NCBI RefSeq assembly: GCF_032854445.1
Contig: NC_088303.1
Coordinates: forward strand, 1,559,501 to 1,623,500
Length of the DNA: 64,000 nucleotides
Direction: 5' to 3'
Source: Liolophura sinensis
Lineage: Eukaryota; Mollusca; Polyplacophora; Chitonida; Chitonidae
Made by a program: the position numbers and the translations under genes. This document shows positions 25,866 through 39,499 of this stretch, piece by piece (within the stretch, counting starts at the first letter, position 1; each line of letters opens with the position of its first letter). Below the pieces are notes generated by a model, which worked only from the letters and a program-made list of their open reading frames with translations, was not told the origin of the DNA and searched no databases.

Positions 25866-26068
25866 CGATGGGGCGGTGTGTGAGTTCCGCCACATAGATA
25901 CCCAGCACATAACGGCCAGTACATTAGTTACAGACAGATCAATACTAACTAAATGCTCTTCTTGTCAAAGTTTAACCACACAATGCAGACATCATCAGAG
26001 CCATCCCATATAACAGCCCTAAGGAGATGCTGAAGTGTGCGGAAAATTCTAATGCTCTTGACCTGAGG
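25866..26068 (-). pseudogene. Frameshifted copy of the 207-nt exon-like block (unit 2)
   Basis: The acceptor (CCGTTCAG) and donor (GTGAGG) are kept, and the block ATTGATCTGTCTGTAACTAA is identical to unit 1. It has a one-base loss where unit 1 has GATTCTCCTTGTC, and a 16-base insertion. The reading frame is closed by stops. Confidence 0.45.
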
Positions 26069-27654
26069 CTGAACGGACCACATATTTGTATCGAATGCAA
26101 AAAAAGTATATAACAAACGTTCTAAACTACTGAAAACAAAAAGAAACTAGCCGTTGAAACCAGACGCTGGTGTTGCTTTTAAGGGCAGTGTTTGTTACAA
26201 TATCACCCAGTTAATCAGTGCTGTTTGTGTTACATTGATCTAATTAATTAGGACACATTTTCAAAAAGAGCAGAATATATATGGAAGCTGAATTCCGCTA
26301 AACAGAGACAACAGTTGAAAGTTGACACATTCACGGAAAACTTGTCGATTGGATTAAAGATTTCTCAGGACGATTGCCAGATAACGTTTGTTCTCGATTC
26401 TAACGAAGACGTGACTGAAATGTCAGGTACATTTTGTTGTGACCTTTGAGTCTTCATTTTGATACAAGATCTCTGTTTTTACTCGCTGCAAGGCTGTCCA
26501 GAGAATTACCATTCACACCTGACACAAATTACTGAAGGCTAAACGGGCCACATATTTGTATCGAATATAACATAATTATACGACAAACGGCACATTTTAC
26601 ACCACCATAAACAAAAAGAAACTAGCCGTTGAAACACAGGTGTTGCTTTCCGGGGCAGTGCTTGATACAATATAACCCAGTTTAGCATATATTTAACATG
26701 TCTGTTTTTTATCGCTTAAATATGCAAGGGGAAAAAAGGAAAAAAAACTACATTGATTGTAGGGTCAACATTGTCAATTGTAAGTAATATATACACTGGA
26801 CTTATTCTTGAAAATAGCTTTCTTAACTGCCTGACGAAAGCATTTCAACATTTAGTTTTTCACCCTTATACATAAACGTGATGCAGAGGCTCACTTATGT
26901 TGTAATTTAACTAACAGTAATTTGTGCGTGAACGTCCGAAAACACAAACTTAATTCCACTCAGTTAAGAAGATAAAAGTTTGTTGTTCTGCTTCAGGACT
27001 CGTCAACTCGCCACATGGTGTTTCCTTGGAGATGTGTCTCCATACCAATATCAGTCCACACAGCTTTGGCCATTCGTTTCTCCGTTATACAAGCCTCATT
27101 TATCGTTATTCTACTTTCCGGTCTAGCAAGTTCTACAGACTTGAACAACCCCCCTTCACACACTCGCAGCATCAGAGACTGCGGAAATACTTGTCGTCCC
27201 AGTGTACAGCAGTTTCTTTCACTCAATTTATCAATGTCACACAATTCTCACAGTTTCCAACTGTCTAATATATAAAAACATCATGAGAGAGAGAGTTACG
27301 CAAACACAGCAACGATGATGTGACAGCCTGAGTCTGGTCACTTTGTGTTTATTATTATATTTTATTAGGGCTTAAGGAAGTATGTTAGAACATTTCATTC
27401 TACGCCTGTCCGTTAAATGGATAGAAACCAAAGTGTATAGATTATCTCAGCGGCGAGTAACGGGGACATATAGCGGACATACGTCATAGTTATTTGGTGT
27501 AAGGTAAATGATGCCCAAAGAAAAGCCCCCTAATTATCGATGTGAGCGTTAATCACCGCCTACCACCACCAATTATGTAAGAACATTAGATGTGAAGGAG
27601 ACTCCTGAATTCCTGGTACAAGGCTGCCATTCAATATGTATACATGTAAGTGTT

Positions 27655-27885
27655 GGGCTTTATATCGTAGTTAAACATTTTTCAGTCCTATGAAGACGAA
27701 GACTCATTAGGTGTGTGTGTACATCTACTCACTCTTCTTATGATAGAGCAGGTCCATACCTCCAAAGTGCCACTGAAGATACTAGACATGACACCACACC
27801 CGAGCCATTTTTAATGTCTTTGGTATAACCCGAAACGGGTTTGATCCCAGGTCTCCCGAGTTTGCTGGGATTTAATCCACAAATC
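27655..27885 (-). repeat. Dispersed repeat, family 2 (in unit 2)
   Basis: Reverse orientation. It contains GACATGACACCACACCC and a tRNA B-box-like GGGTTTGATCCCAGG near 27838. It is duplicated with its host unit. Confidence 0.55.
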
Positions 27886-30854
27886 GTGTGTGCTGTCATA
27901 CGTTTATCTAAATTCTTTTATTATCGTCCTAAGATATGAGATAAGTTATATATCTTCCTAAGATCGTTTTAGGATCATTGATCATCTCACAAAAAAGATT
28001 ATTTAAAATTTTACAGGACAGCCCAGTTCAGATCATCTTACACCTGTACATGTGTGTTTCATCTTTTTTTTTAGTAGAACTGGTGTTTACATTGCGCCAT
28101 TGCCCACACAATGGAGCTCCATCTTACGTATAACAAACCCTCCTTGGTGAGATCATAAATAAAACCGTCACGCAAGCAACGTTTGAATTCTGTCACTGAA
28201 ACCAATTATCTCACCACGTTCAACATCGCCAGTTATTGTCAGACTCATTAAAACCAGTAACAACCGGTGTGAAGGTGTATGCTCATTCGTTACCCCCGTT
28301 ATTCTGTGTCTCTACCAACGGTGCCAACGACAAAATAGCACCGGGTTATACAACGCTTCTTAGTTCTCGAAACACGTCATTAATCCTCAGATTATCATAC
28401 TTTACACGTGACCAGTTAATGTGGAATCGATGGTAAAGTTTCACTTCAGCTGTTTTATTATTGCTCCTTAACTCATGGCTGGTCTTCAGACCCGTCAGGT
28501 TGATGACCGTGGATCGGGGTACCCGGTAAATCGGTAGCTATGAACCCTTGAAGTCCGCAACGTGCTATTTAACCGCACTATCAGATGAAAACCCGCCGTT
28601 TGACAGACAGAAGAATCTTAAAATCTCAAACGTCAAGCACAAATCTTTGTAACGGTTTTCATGTAGAATTTATGGTAGCGTGGAGAAAATCAGCGTTCAG
28701 GAGAGTAATAAACAGTTTGTTACGACTGTCACTGTCATGAAGATAAAGTGAAACACCCCACCTGTACCTTTGGTTTGCTACTTTAACAGTTGTCATAAAC
28801 TCAAATCTGGACAATTTTATCTTAAACTATCACTTACACGGTTTTATCCTCAGAACAGGAAAGTCACATCTCTCCATGTGAAACATATAGCGGGATACTG
28901 CAGTATCGTGAGCCATATGTACTTTATCGTTTACTACCGGAAATCCTTGATTACAATGAACTAATCTACTCAAACCTATTTCACGTTACTGACGTAAATC
29001 AAATTCATTTCTTTATGTATTGATTTCTTTTATATTTTATTGATTGCTGTTTGTCACCGTATTCAAAATTTATGAGTGGACGAAACCAGACCGCGAGGGG
29101 TAAAGCTTCGCCGATGCCTATAATATCAAGCGTTGTGTTGAAAGTAAACAAGCTAGTAACGAATTCCACATGCTTATAACAATCGCTAACAGTTCACTTA
29201 TTTGGCACAAATGCAGTCCCCAAAACACCTATACACAATTCTTTCTTTTCTCGGTGGAATAATTAATTTAAATTTCGACTCTCCATTGTAGATGATCGTT
29301 TCAGGATGTCTTACTCTGCCCAATTATATTTCCAAATGTCCATCTTCAGAACTACGGTCTCATCTAACTGCTTCCTGTAATGGGAGTGTGGGAAACAGAT
29401 TTTCTTTTCCCAGAAAATCGCCAACTTCCACCCTGCCCAGGACAGATCATTATTTGACGTGCACAAAATGGCTCTTCCAGGAACACTTTCCGTATGATCG
29501 TATCGAACTTGCTCATCAAATGTATTTTGGAAAAAGCACACTCTATATCTCTAAATTTAATAGTAGGCAATTCTCGATATCAAAACAACCGCAAATAGCG
29601 TTTTCTTTTTCTGTAAAGCTTTTATTTGCCACAATTTGGATATTCCTTGATCTCGACCACAGCCTCATTCCGAACATTTGCTCTCATAAGCAAATACAAT
29701 CCTTTTGACTCTTTTAGCATGCTCCAACTGCATTTCCATATTCAAAACAGATATAGACGTAGTAGCACATGTGAGCATGCTCCACCATATTTCAGATTAA
29801 CACAAAATGGTTTTCTCAGCAAGCATACTTTTGTATGCATTTCTCGATATCAAAACAACCGCAAATAATGTTTTCTTTCTCTGTAAAGCTTTTATTTATC
29901 ACAATTTGGATATTCCATGATCTCATAAGCAAATACAATCTTTTTGACTCTTTTCGCATGCTCCAACTGCATTTCCATATTCAAAACAGATATAGACGTA
30001 GTTAGCACCTGTGAGCATGTTCCACCATATCTCAGATTAACACAAAAGCTAAGATTTACAAAAGCTAGTATGTGAGGATATCATTGCTGAAGTGCAATTC
30101 ATAACGGTTCACAATTACAGGATTTACACATATAATGTTTTCAAATGTAGAATTCACTCCAAATCTCCAATGTCGCAAGCCTCTGTACATGTGCCTGTCC
30201 AGACATCCCCGTTGGTTACACAACAATTTAGAATAGGTAAATACACAGATTATTTATTCCCTGTCAGTATAATACCGCCTTATCCATTGGACAGAGTACA
30301 TGTATTTGACAATATATCCCTACTCCCCGATGAGCTTTTCACAATAGCTATAGACACAAGCTATTCGTTCCCAGCATGTCAGTACAATACAGCCTGAGGA
30401 TGTTTACATCACAAACAACGACGAAGCAGTTTTCATACAGACCTCGGGACTTAGAACTGTATAGAACTGCCAGGCACTGCCTTCATTGTACGTAAAATTG
30501 GCTGATAACTCTCCGGGCAGAAAAACAAATCTTTTGTGTATTCCCTTAAACCTATTTGGTAATGTCTGGTCAATACTTTTGTATTCCTTGAAGCCGCAAC
30601 GGAAAAGTGTAATTCATGAACTACAAGTGTACCACGTTAAGTCGGTCTAGTTCAACGTCTCACTGTACGAGAAAAATTTCACGGCTCAGACAGATCGGAC
30701 AAAATGTTCGCATCGCTATAACTGATTTATCACGCATCACAAAATATGGAGAAATATTTCATGACTGTAAGTCCATATCTATTTATGAAGTACATATCCC
30801 GCTGAGTTGGGGCCTCGCCATCTCGCAGTCATGTGATTAACTTCGAGACCTTAC

Positions 30855-31057
30855 CGATGGGGCAGTGTGTGGGTTCCGCCACATAGATACCCAGCACATA
30901 ACGGCCAGTACATTAGTTACAGACAGATCAATACTAACTAAATGCTCTTCTTGTCAAAGTTTAACCACACAATGCAGACATCATCAGAGCCATCTCATAT
31001 AATAACCCTAAGGAGATGCTGAAGTGTGCGGAAAATTCTAATGCTCTTGACCTGAGG
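30855..31057 (-). pseudogene. Frameshifted copy of the 207-nt exon-like block (unit 3)
   Basis: Same lesions as the unit 2 copy. The donor is GTAAGG, as in unit 1. Confidence 0.45.
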
Positions 31058-32639
31058 CTGAACGGACCACATATTTGTATCGCATATAAAAAAAAATTAT
31101 ACGACAAACGTTCTAAACTACTGTAAACAAAAAGAAACTAGCCGTTGAAACCAGACGCTGGTGTTGCTTTCCAGGGCAGTGTTTGTTACAATATCACCCA
31201 GTTAATCAGTGCTGTTTGTGTTACATTGATCTAATTAATTAGGACACATTTTCAAAAAGAGCAGAATATATATGGAAGCTGAATTCCGCTAAACAGAGAC
31301 AACAGTTGAAAGTTGACACATTCACGGAAAACTTGTCGATTGGATTAAAGATTTCTCAGGACGATTGCCAGATAACGTTTGTTCTCGATTCTAACGAAGA
31401 CGTGACTGAAATGTCAGGTACATTTTGTTGTGACCTTTGAGTCTTCATTTTGATACAAGATCTCTGTTTTTACTCGCTGCAAGGCTGTCCAGAGAATTAC
31501 CATTCACACCTGACACAAATTACTGAAGGCTAAACGGGCCACATATTTGTATCGAATATAACATAATTATACGACAAACGGCACATTTTACACCACCATA
31601 AACAAAAAGAAACTAGCCGTTGAAACACAGGTGTTGCTTTCCGGGGCAGTGCTTGATACAATATAACCCAGTTTAGCATATATTTAATATGTCTGTTTTT
31701 TATCGCTTAAATATGCAAGGGGAAAAAGGAAAAAAAACTACATTGATTGTCGGGTCAACATTGTCAATTGTAAGTAATATATACACTGGACTTATTCTTG
31801 AAAATAGCTTTCTTAACTGCCTGACGAAAGCATTTCAACATTTAGTTTTTCACCCTTATACATAAACGTGATGCAGAGGCTCACTTATGTTGTAATTTAA
31901 CTAACAGTAATTTGTGCGTGAACGTCCGAAAACACAAACTTAATTCCACTCAGTTAAGAAGATAAAAGTTTGTTGTTCTGCTTCAGGACTCGTCAACTCG
32001 CCACATGGTGTTTCCTTGGAGATGTGTCTCCATACCAATATCAGTCCACACAGCTTTGGCCATTCGTTTCTCCGTTATACAAGCCTCATTTATCGTTATT
32101 CTACTTTCCGGTCTAGCAAGTTCTACAGACTTGAACAACCCCCCTTCACACACTCGCAGCATCAGAGACTGTGGAAATACTTGTCGTCCCAGTGTACAGC
32201 AGTTTCTTTCACTCAATTTATCAATGTCACACAATTCTCACAGTTTCCAGCTGTCTAATATATAAAAACATCATGAGAGAGAGAGTTACGCAAACACAGC
32301 AACGATGATGTGACAGCCTGAGTCTGGTCACTTTGTGTTTATTATTATATTTTATTAGGGCTTAAGGAAGTATGTTAGAACATTTCATTCTACGCCTGTC
32401 CGTTAAATGGATAGAAACCAAAGTGTATAGATTATCTCAACGGCGAGTAACGGGGACATATAGCGGACATACGTCATAGTTATTTGGTGTAAGGTAAATG
32501 ATGCCCAAAGAAAAGCCCCCTAATTATCGATGTGAGCGTTAATCACCGCCTACCACCACCAATTATGTAAGAACATTAGATGTGAAGGAGACTCCTGAAT
32601 TCCTGGTACAAGGCTGCCATTCAATATGTATACATGTAA

Positions 32640-32870
32640 GTGTTGGGCTTTATATCGTAGTTAAACATTTTTCAGTCCTATGAAGACGAAGACTCATTAG
32701 GTGTGTGTGTACATCTACTCACTCTTCTTATGATAGAGCAGGTCCATACCTCCAAAGTGCCACTGAAGATACTAGACATGACACCACACCCGAGCCATTT
32801 TTAATGTCTTTGGTATAACCCGAAACGGGTTTGATCCCAGGTCTCCCGAGTTTGCTGGGATTTAATCCAC
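32640..32870 (-). repeat. Dispersed repeat, family 2 (in unit 3)
   Basis: Essentially identical to the copy at 27655-27885, carried along by the unit duplication. Confidence 0.55.
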
Positions 32871-35831
32871 AAATCGTGTGTGCTGTCATACGTTTATCTA
32901 AATTCTTTTATTATCGTCCTAAGATATGAGATAAGTTATATATCTTCCTAAGATCGTTTTAGGATCATTGATCATCTCACAAAAAAGATTATTTAAAATT
33001 TTACAGGACAGCCCAGTTCAGATCATCTTACACCTGTACATGTGTGTTTCATCTTTTTTTAGTAGAACTGGTGTTTACATTGCGCCATTGCCCACACAAT
33101 GGAGCTCCATCTTACGTATAACAAACCCTCCTTGGTGAGATCATAAATAAAACCGTCACGCAAGCAACGTTTGAATTCTGTCACTGAAACCAATTATCTC
33201 ACCACGTTCAACATCGCCAGTTATTGTCAGACTCATTAAAACCAGTAACAACCGGTGTGAAGGTGTATCCCCGTTATTCTGTGTCTCTACCAACGGTGCC
33301 AACGACAAAATAGCACCGGGTTATACAACGCTTCTTAGTTCTCGAAACACGTCATTAATCCTCAGATTATCATACTTTACACGTGACCAGTTAATGTGGA
33401 ATCGATGGTAAAGTTTCACTTCAGCTGTTTTATTATTGCTCCTTAACTCATGGCTGGTCTTCAGACCCGTCAGGTTGATGACCGTGGATCGGGGTACCCG
33501 GTAAATCGGTAGCTATGAACCCTTGAAGTCCGCAACGTGCTATTTAACCGCACTATCAGATGAAAACCCGCCGTTTGACAGACAGAAGAATCTTAAAATC
33601 TCAAACGTCAAGCACAAATCTTTGTAACGGTTTTCATGTAGAATTTATGGTAGCGTGGAGAAAATCACAGCGTTCAGGAGAGTAATAAACAGTTTGTTAC
33701 GACTGTCACTGACATGAAGATAAAGTGAAACACCCCACCTGTACCTTTGGTTTGCTACTTTAACAGTTGTCATAAACTCAAATCTGGACAATTTTATCTT
33801 AAACTATCACTTACACGGTTTTATCTTCAGAACAGGAAAGTCACATCTCTCCATGTGAAACATATAGCGGGATACTGCAGTATCGTGAGCCATATGTACT
33901 TTATCGTTTACTACCGGAAATCCTTGATTACAATGAACTAATCTACTCAAACCTATTTCACGTTACTGACGTAAATCAAATTCATTTCTTTATGTATTGA
34001 TTTCTTTTATATTTTATTGATTGCTGTTTGTCACCGTATTCAAAATTTATGAGTGGACGAAACCAGACCGCGAGGGGTAAAGCTTCGCCGATGCCTATAA
34101 TATCAAGCGTTGTGTTGAAAGTAAACAAGCTAGTAACGAATTCCACATGCTTATAACAATCGCTAACAGTTCACTTATTTGGCACAAATGCAGTCCCCAA
34201 AACACCTATACACAATTCTTTCTTTTCTCGGTGGAATAATTAATTTAAATTTCGACTCTCCATTGTAGATGATCGTTTCAGGATGTCTTACTCTGCCCAA
34301 TTATATTTCCAAATGTCCATCTTCAGAACTACGGTCTCATCTAACTGCTTCCTGTAATGGGAGTGTGGGAAACAGATTTTCTTTTCCCAGAAAATCGCCA
34401 ACTTCCACCCTGCCCAGGACAGATCATTATTTGACGTGCACAAAATGGCTCTTCCCGGAACACTTTCCGTATGATCGTATCGAACTTGCTCATCAAATGT
34501 ATTTTGGAAAAAGCACACTCTATATCTCTAAATTTAATAGTAGGCAATTCTCGATATCAAAACAACCGCAAATAACGTTTTCTTTTTCTGTAAAGCTTTT
34601 ATTTGCCACAATTTGGATATTCCTTGATCTCGACCACAGCCTCATTCCGAACATTTGCTCTCATAAGCAAATACAATCCTTTTGACTCTTTTAGCATGCT
34701 CCAACTGCATTTCCATATTCAAAACAGATATAGACGTAGTAGCACATGTGAGCATGCTCCACCATATTTCAGATTAACACAAAATGGTTTTCTCAGCAAG
34801 CATACTTTTGTATGCATTTCTCGATATCAAAACAACCGCAAATAATGTTTTCTTTCTCTGTAAAGCTTTTATTTATCACAATTTGGATATTCCATGATCT
34901 CATAAGCAAATACAATCCTTTTGACTCTTTTCGCATGCTCCAACTGCATTTCCATATTCAAAACAGATATAGACGTAGTTAGCACCTGTGAGCATGTTCC
35001 ACCATATCTCAGATTAACACAAAAGCTAAGATTTACAAAAGCTAGTATGTGAGGATATCATTGCTGAAGTGCAATTCATAACGGTTCACAATTACAGGAT
35101 TTACACATATAATGTTTTCAAATGTAGAATTCACTCCAAATCTCCAATGTCGCAAGCCTCTGTACATGTGCCTGTCCAGACATCCCCGTTGGTTACACAA
35201 CAATTTAGAATAGGTAAATACACAGATTATTTATTCCCTGTCAGTATAATACCGCCTTATCCATTGGACAGAGTACATGTATTTGACAATATATCCCTAC
35301 TCCCTGATGAGCTTTTCACAATAGCTATAGACACAAGCTATTCGTTCCCAGCATGTCAGTACAATACAGCCTGAGGATGTTTACATCACAAACAACGACG
35401 AAGCAGTTTTCATACAGACCTCGGGACTTAGAACTGTATAGAACTGCCAGGCACTGCCTTCATTGTACGTAAAATTGGCTGATAACTCTCCGGGCAGAAA
35501 AACAAATCTTTTGTGTATTCCCTTAAACCTATTTGGTAATGTCTGGTCAATACTTTTGTATTCCTTGAAGCCGCAACGGAAAAGTGTAATTCATGAACTA
35601 CAAGTGTACCACGTTAAGTCGGTCTAGTTCAACGTCTCACTGTACGAGAAAACTTTCACGGCTCAGACAGATCGGACATAATGCTCGCATCGCTATAACT
35701 GATTTATCACGCATCACAAAATTTGGAGAAATATTTCATGACTGTAAGTCCATATCTATTTATGAAGTACATATCCCGCTGAGTTGGGGCCTCGCCATCT
35801 CGCGGTCACATGATTAACTTCGAGACCTCAC

Positions 35832-36034
35832 CGATGGGGCAGTGTGTGAGTTCCGCCACATAGATACCCAGCACATAACGGCCAGTACATTAGTTACAGA
35901 CAGATCAATACTAACTAAATGCTCTTCTTGTCAAAGTTTAACCACACAATGCAGACATCATCAGAGCCATCTCATATAATAGCCCTAAGGAGATGCTGAA
36001 GTGTGCGGAAAATTCTAATGCTCTTGACCTGAGG
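35832..36034 (-). pseudogene. Frameshifted copy of the 207-nt exon-like block (unit 4)
   Basis: It shares the one-base loss and 16-base insertion with units 2 and 3, so all three descend from one broken ancestor. Donor GTGAGG. Confidence 0.45.
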
Positions 36035-37449
36035 CTGAACGGACCACATATTTGTATCGAATATAAAAAAAATTATACGACAAACGTTCTAAACTACTGT
36101 AAACAAAAAGAAACTAGCCGTTGAAACCAGACGCTGGTGTTGCTTTCCAGGGCAGTGCTTGTTACAATATCACCCAGTTAATAAGTGCTGTTTGTGTTAC
36201 ATTGATCTAATTAATTAGGACACATTTTCAAAAAGAGCAGAATATATATGGAAGCTGAATTCCGCTAAACAGAGACAACAATTGAAAGTTGACACATTCA
36301 CGGAAAACTTGTCGATTGGATTAAAGATTTCTCAGGACGATTGCCAGATAACGTTTGTTCTCGATTCTAACGAAGACGTGACTGAAATGTCAGGTACACT
36401 TTGAGTCTTCATATTGATACAAGATCTCTGTTTTTCTCGCTGCACGGCTGTCTAGATAGTTAGCATTCACACCTGAAACGAATTACTGAAGCAGGCAAAG
36501 TAAAAGCATTAAAGGAGCATATCGCACCACTTAAGCAATCAAATTCCAGTTTCTTTGTTTAATCGGTGTCAGTATTTCTGGGGATTTGTTTTGTCCTTGA
36601 AAAGGTACAGGCAAATAGCTGTACCACCGCTTGATACAAGATCTCCGTTTTTACTCGCTGCAAGGCTGTCCAGAGAATTAGCATTCACACCTGACACGAA
36701 TTACTGAAGCAGGCAAAGTAAAAGCATTAAAGGAGCAAATCGCATCACTTAAGCATTCAAAATCAAGGATTTCATTATTAAGCTTTTCACCCTAATACAT
36801 GGACGTAAAACAGAGACTCACGTATGTTGTTATTTAATTAATAATAATTTCGATGTGGACCTCCGAAAACTTACTTCAGTTAACAAGATAAAAGTTTTTC
36901 GTTCTGCTTTAGCACTAATCAACTCCCGTGCTGATTGCAGTGAGACTGGTGCGTCACATGGTCTTTCCTTAGAGATGTGTCTCCAGGCCAATATCAGTCC
37001 ACACAGCTTTGACCACTCGTTTCTCCATTACACAAGCCTCATTTACCGTTACTCTACCTTCCGGTCTAGCAAGCTCTACAGACTTGAACATGCTCCTTTA
37101 TACTGTACTAACACTAGATACTGCGCATATACGTACAGGTGGCTCGCTCTATCACCCACCGTACACAACGGAAACTTTACAACCGTGACATTTCCCACCG
37201 ACCACTTCTGACTGATCACATTGCCAACGCTCAGGCAACCGTTCGCCATACTCTCGTTTGCATGGTTAGCCGTGCGTTCATCAGTTTGGAGATCATACCG
37301 AAGGTGGAAAGAATTTAGACCTGTACCTTGATTTTATCATCTGATCGGTTATTTCTCAGTGTTTCCCAAAGCACAGACCCACATGAGCTAAAAAGGGCAT
37401 CCACATGAGCATTCCTGGCCCCAGGCTGCCACTGAATATGCATACATGT

Positions 37450-37755
37450 TACTATTCTTGGGGTTTTACGTCGCAGTTATCAACTCTTCATCCATTTGAC
37501 GACGAGGAGTCATTAGGTGTATCTCCATCTACTGCCTCTTGTTGTCCATGAATCCAAAGTGTCACATGACATGACACCACACCCAGTCACACTATACTAA
37601 CACCGGGTCAACTAGTCCTATTTCTTTGCCCCAACCTTTCAGTGTTGAGCGCAAAGAGAGGCGGTAACAAGTACCATTTCTAAAAGTCTTTGGTATGACC
37701 CAACCTGGGTTTGATCCCGGGTCACCCGACTTCGTTAGGATTTAAACCACACCTC
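37450..37755 (-). repeat. Dispersed repeat, family 2 (fullest copy)
   Basis: Reverse orientation. It contains GGGTTTTACGTCG, GACGACGAGGAGTCATTAGG, GACATGACACCACACCCAGT, ACACCGGGTCAACTAGTC and the B-box-like GGGTTTGATCCCGGGTC near 37708. It may be a tRNA-derived SINE. Confidence 0.6.
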
Positions 37756-39499
37756 GTGTGTCCTATCGATTGGACTTGGATATGATCTTAACATCACGTC
37801 CATGGTCCGTATAAAATGAGCTCGATCTTAGCTTTAATAATGAAGTACTCTGCTTGTGCGTGAGATCACATTAGGATCAGTCATCACCTAATACGTGTCT
37901 GCTTAAAATCTTGCAGGATCTTCCTAAGCACGTAACTTTGCACGTTTGGAGCATGGTGGTAGGATAAATGAACACTTCATACCTTTATCTGAGATCTTAT
38001 ATAATCATTCTAAGGTTTGAGCTAAGTTATATATGTCCCTAAGATCGGGTTAGGATCATCGATCATCTCACATTAAAGATTACTTAAAATCTTACAGAAC
38101 AGTCCAATTCAGATCATTTACCACTTGTACAAGTGTATGTCATCTTTTGTAGGTAGGAGGGCTTCCTTTGCGACATTAGCCAAACAATGAAGCTTCACCT
38201 TACCAAAACCTCTTTAGTGAGATAATAAACGGGGCACTCAACATTATATGAATTAACTCTGTCTCCGAAACTAATTAAGCCACCACGTGCAAGATCGCCA
38301 TTTATTGTCGGGCTCATTGAAACCAGTGACAACCTGTTTGAATGGGTATGTTCATCCATTACCGCCGTTATTCTGTGTCTCTCAAAACAGCTACAGCGAC
38401 CAAATAGCACCGGGCTATATAACATCATTAATCCACAAATGTCGATACTATACATGTGACCAGTTAATGTGAAATATATGCTTGTTTTATTATTGCTCGT
38501 TAACTAATCGAGGGTGTTCAGACCCGTCATGTCGATGATTTTGAATAAGGATACCCGGCAAGTCAGTAGCCATGATTCCATGCAGTCCACAACGTGATAT
38601 TTAACACCGGCTGTTTGGACAGATGGAAGAATGCTGAAGCCTTATTACATGTCTTTGAAACGGTTCTCATACAGAATTTATGGTGGCGCCGAGAAACTCA
38701 CCCCTAGACAGCGGTGAGGAGAGTAAAAACAGTTTATTACGAAAGTTACGCGAAGACAACGTCTTCACCTTCGGACTACAGTTTCATGCTTTTATATACC
38801 TGACCTAGCCTCGTCAAGTTTGGTCTAAGCTATTACCAACGTACGTGCTGTCACGGTAAATACTTCCAGGCGTTTCCACATCTCCCATTGGTCTATGTCC
38901 CCTGGCTGACGTCTGCAGCCAGATACCACCTCTTAGCAGAATAATATTCCACTGCTGTTGAGATATGACAGTTGCGAAGACGCCCCGTCCTATAAACTAT
39001 GAAGATGACCCAACATTTTGCTTCTTTATTTCTTCGTTACTTTACTTAGTATATAGATGATTGTTTAACAAAACACTCAAAGATTTTTTCACTCAAGCCA
39101 TGGCGCAGGAAACAGGTGTATCCAAAGTAAACTGCTGACATTCGGCATGTTACTCACAAACCTTTCCTCATGTGACTTACACGGAATGTAGAATTCAGGG
39201 GCCGTTAGACCACGGAAACAGAAGCACTGGCGCCGTGCGCCGCTTTTTGTCGCAAAGGCTCCGTGGAACAAGATCATGGAATTTTTCTCCCAGAGATATA
39301 TATTGTATGTCATGTAGCTAGCTCCGTAAGGTGACGTATTTACCACGGGATATTATACTGAATGGGGTGATCATGCCGTAAGTGGCATCTTGGCTGAAAT
39401 ATCGACCTGCTGCTTGATAAGAACAAATGTTTTTACAACATGTGTGTTTCAAGTTGACACAAAGGTGAGTTTTCAGGGTTTTCAAAATTGAATACCGTA

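Larger units (their letters stand above)
25801..30790. repeat. Tandem unit 2, near-identical to unit 3 (4.98 kb)
   Basis: It matches 30791-35767 almost base for base (offset 4989 at the left end and 4977 at the right). The differences visible are scattered substitutions and small indels, including 13 bases (GCTCATTCGTTAC, about 28287-28299) absent from unit 3. This is a recent head-to-tail duplication, or an assembly duplicate. Confidence 0.9.
30791..35767. repeat. Tandem unit 3, near-identical to unit 2
   Basis: Same content and order as unit 2, including the minus-strand exon relic, the family-2 dispersed repeat and internal duplications of the CTCGATATCAAAACAACCGC block (34550 and 34821). 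The open frames it shares with unit 2 on the + strand (for example 34269-34685 and 35069-35374) show no family I recognise. Confidence 0.9.
35768..38700. repeat. Tandem unit 4 (partial, diverging)
   Basis: It is near-identical to units 2 and 3 up to about 36400, then continues with sequence closer to unit 1: the GGTCTAGCAAGCTCTACAGA block at 37060 and the following TACTGTACTAACACTAGATA match unit 1 and not units 2-3. It is therefore a mosaic. An internal repeat of about 240 bp (GATACAAGATCTC..AAAGTAAAAGCATTAAAGGA) occurs twice at 36416-36740. Confidence 0.7.

Noticed and set aside
29292-29708. 138-codon + strand frame, repeated at 34269-34685
   Set aside because: It is repeated only because the whole 4.98-kb unit is duplicated. 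The two copies differ by at least two amino-acid changes, and overlapping frames on the other strand are equally open. No sign of coding selection.
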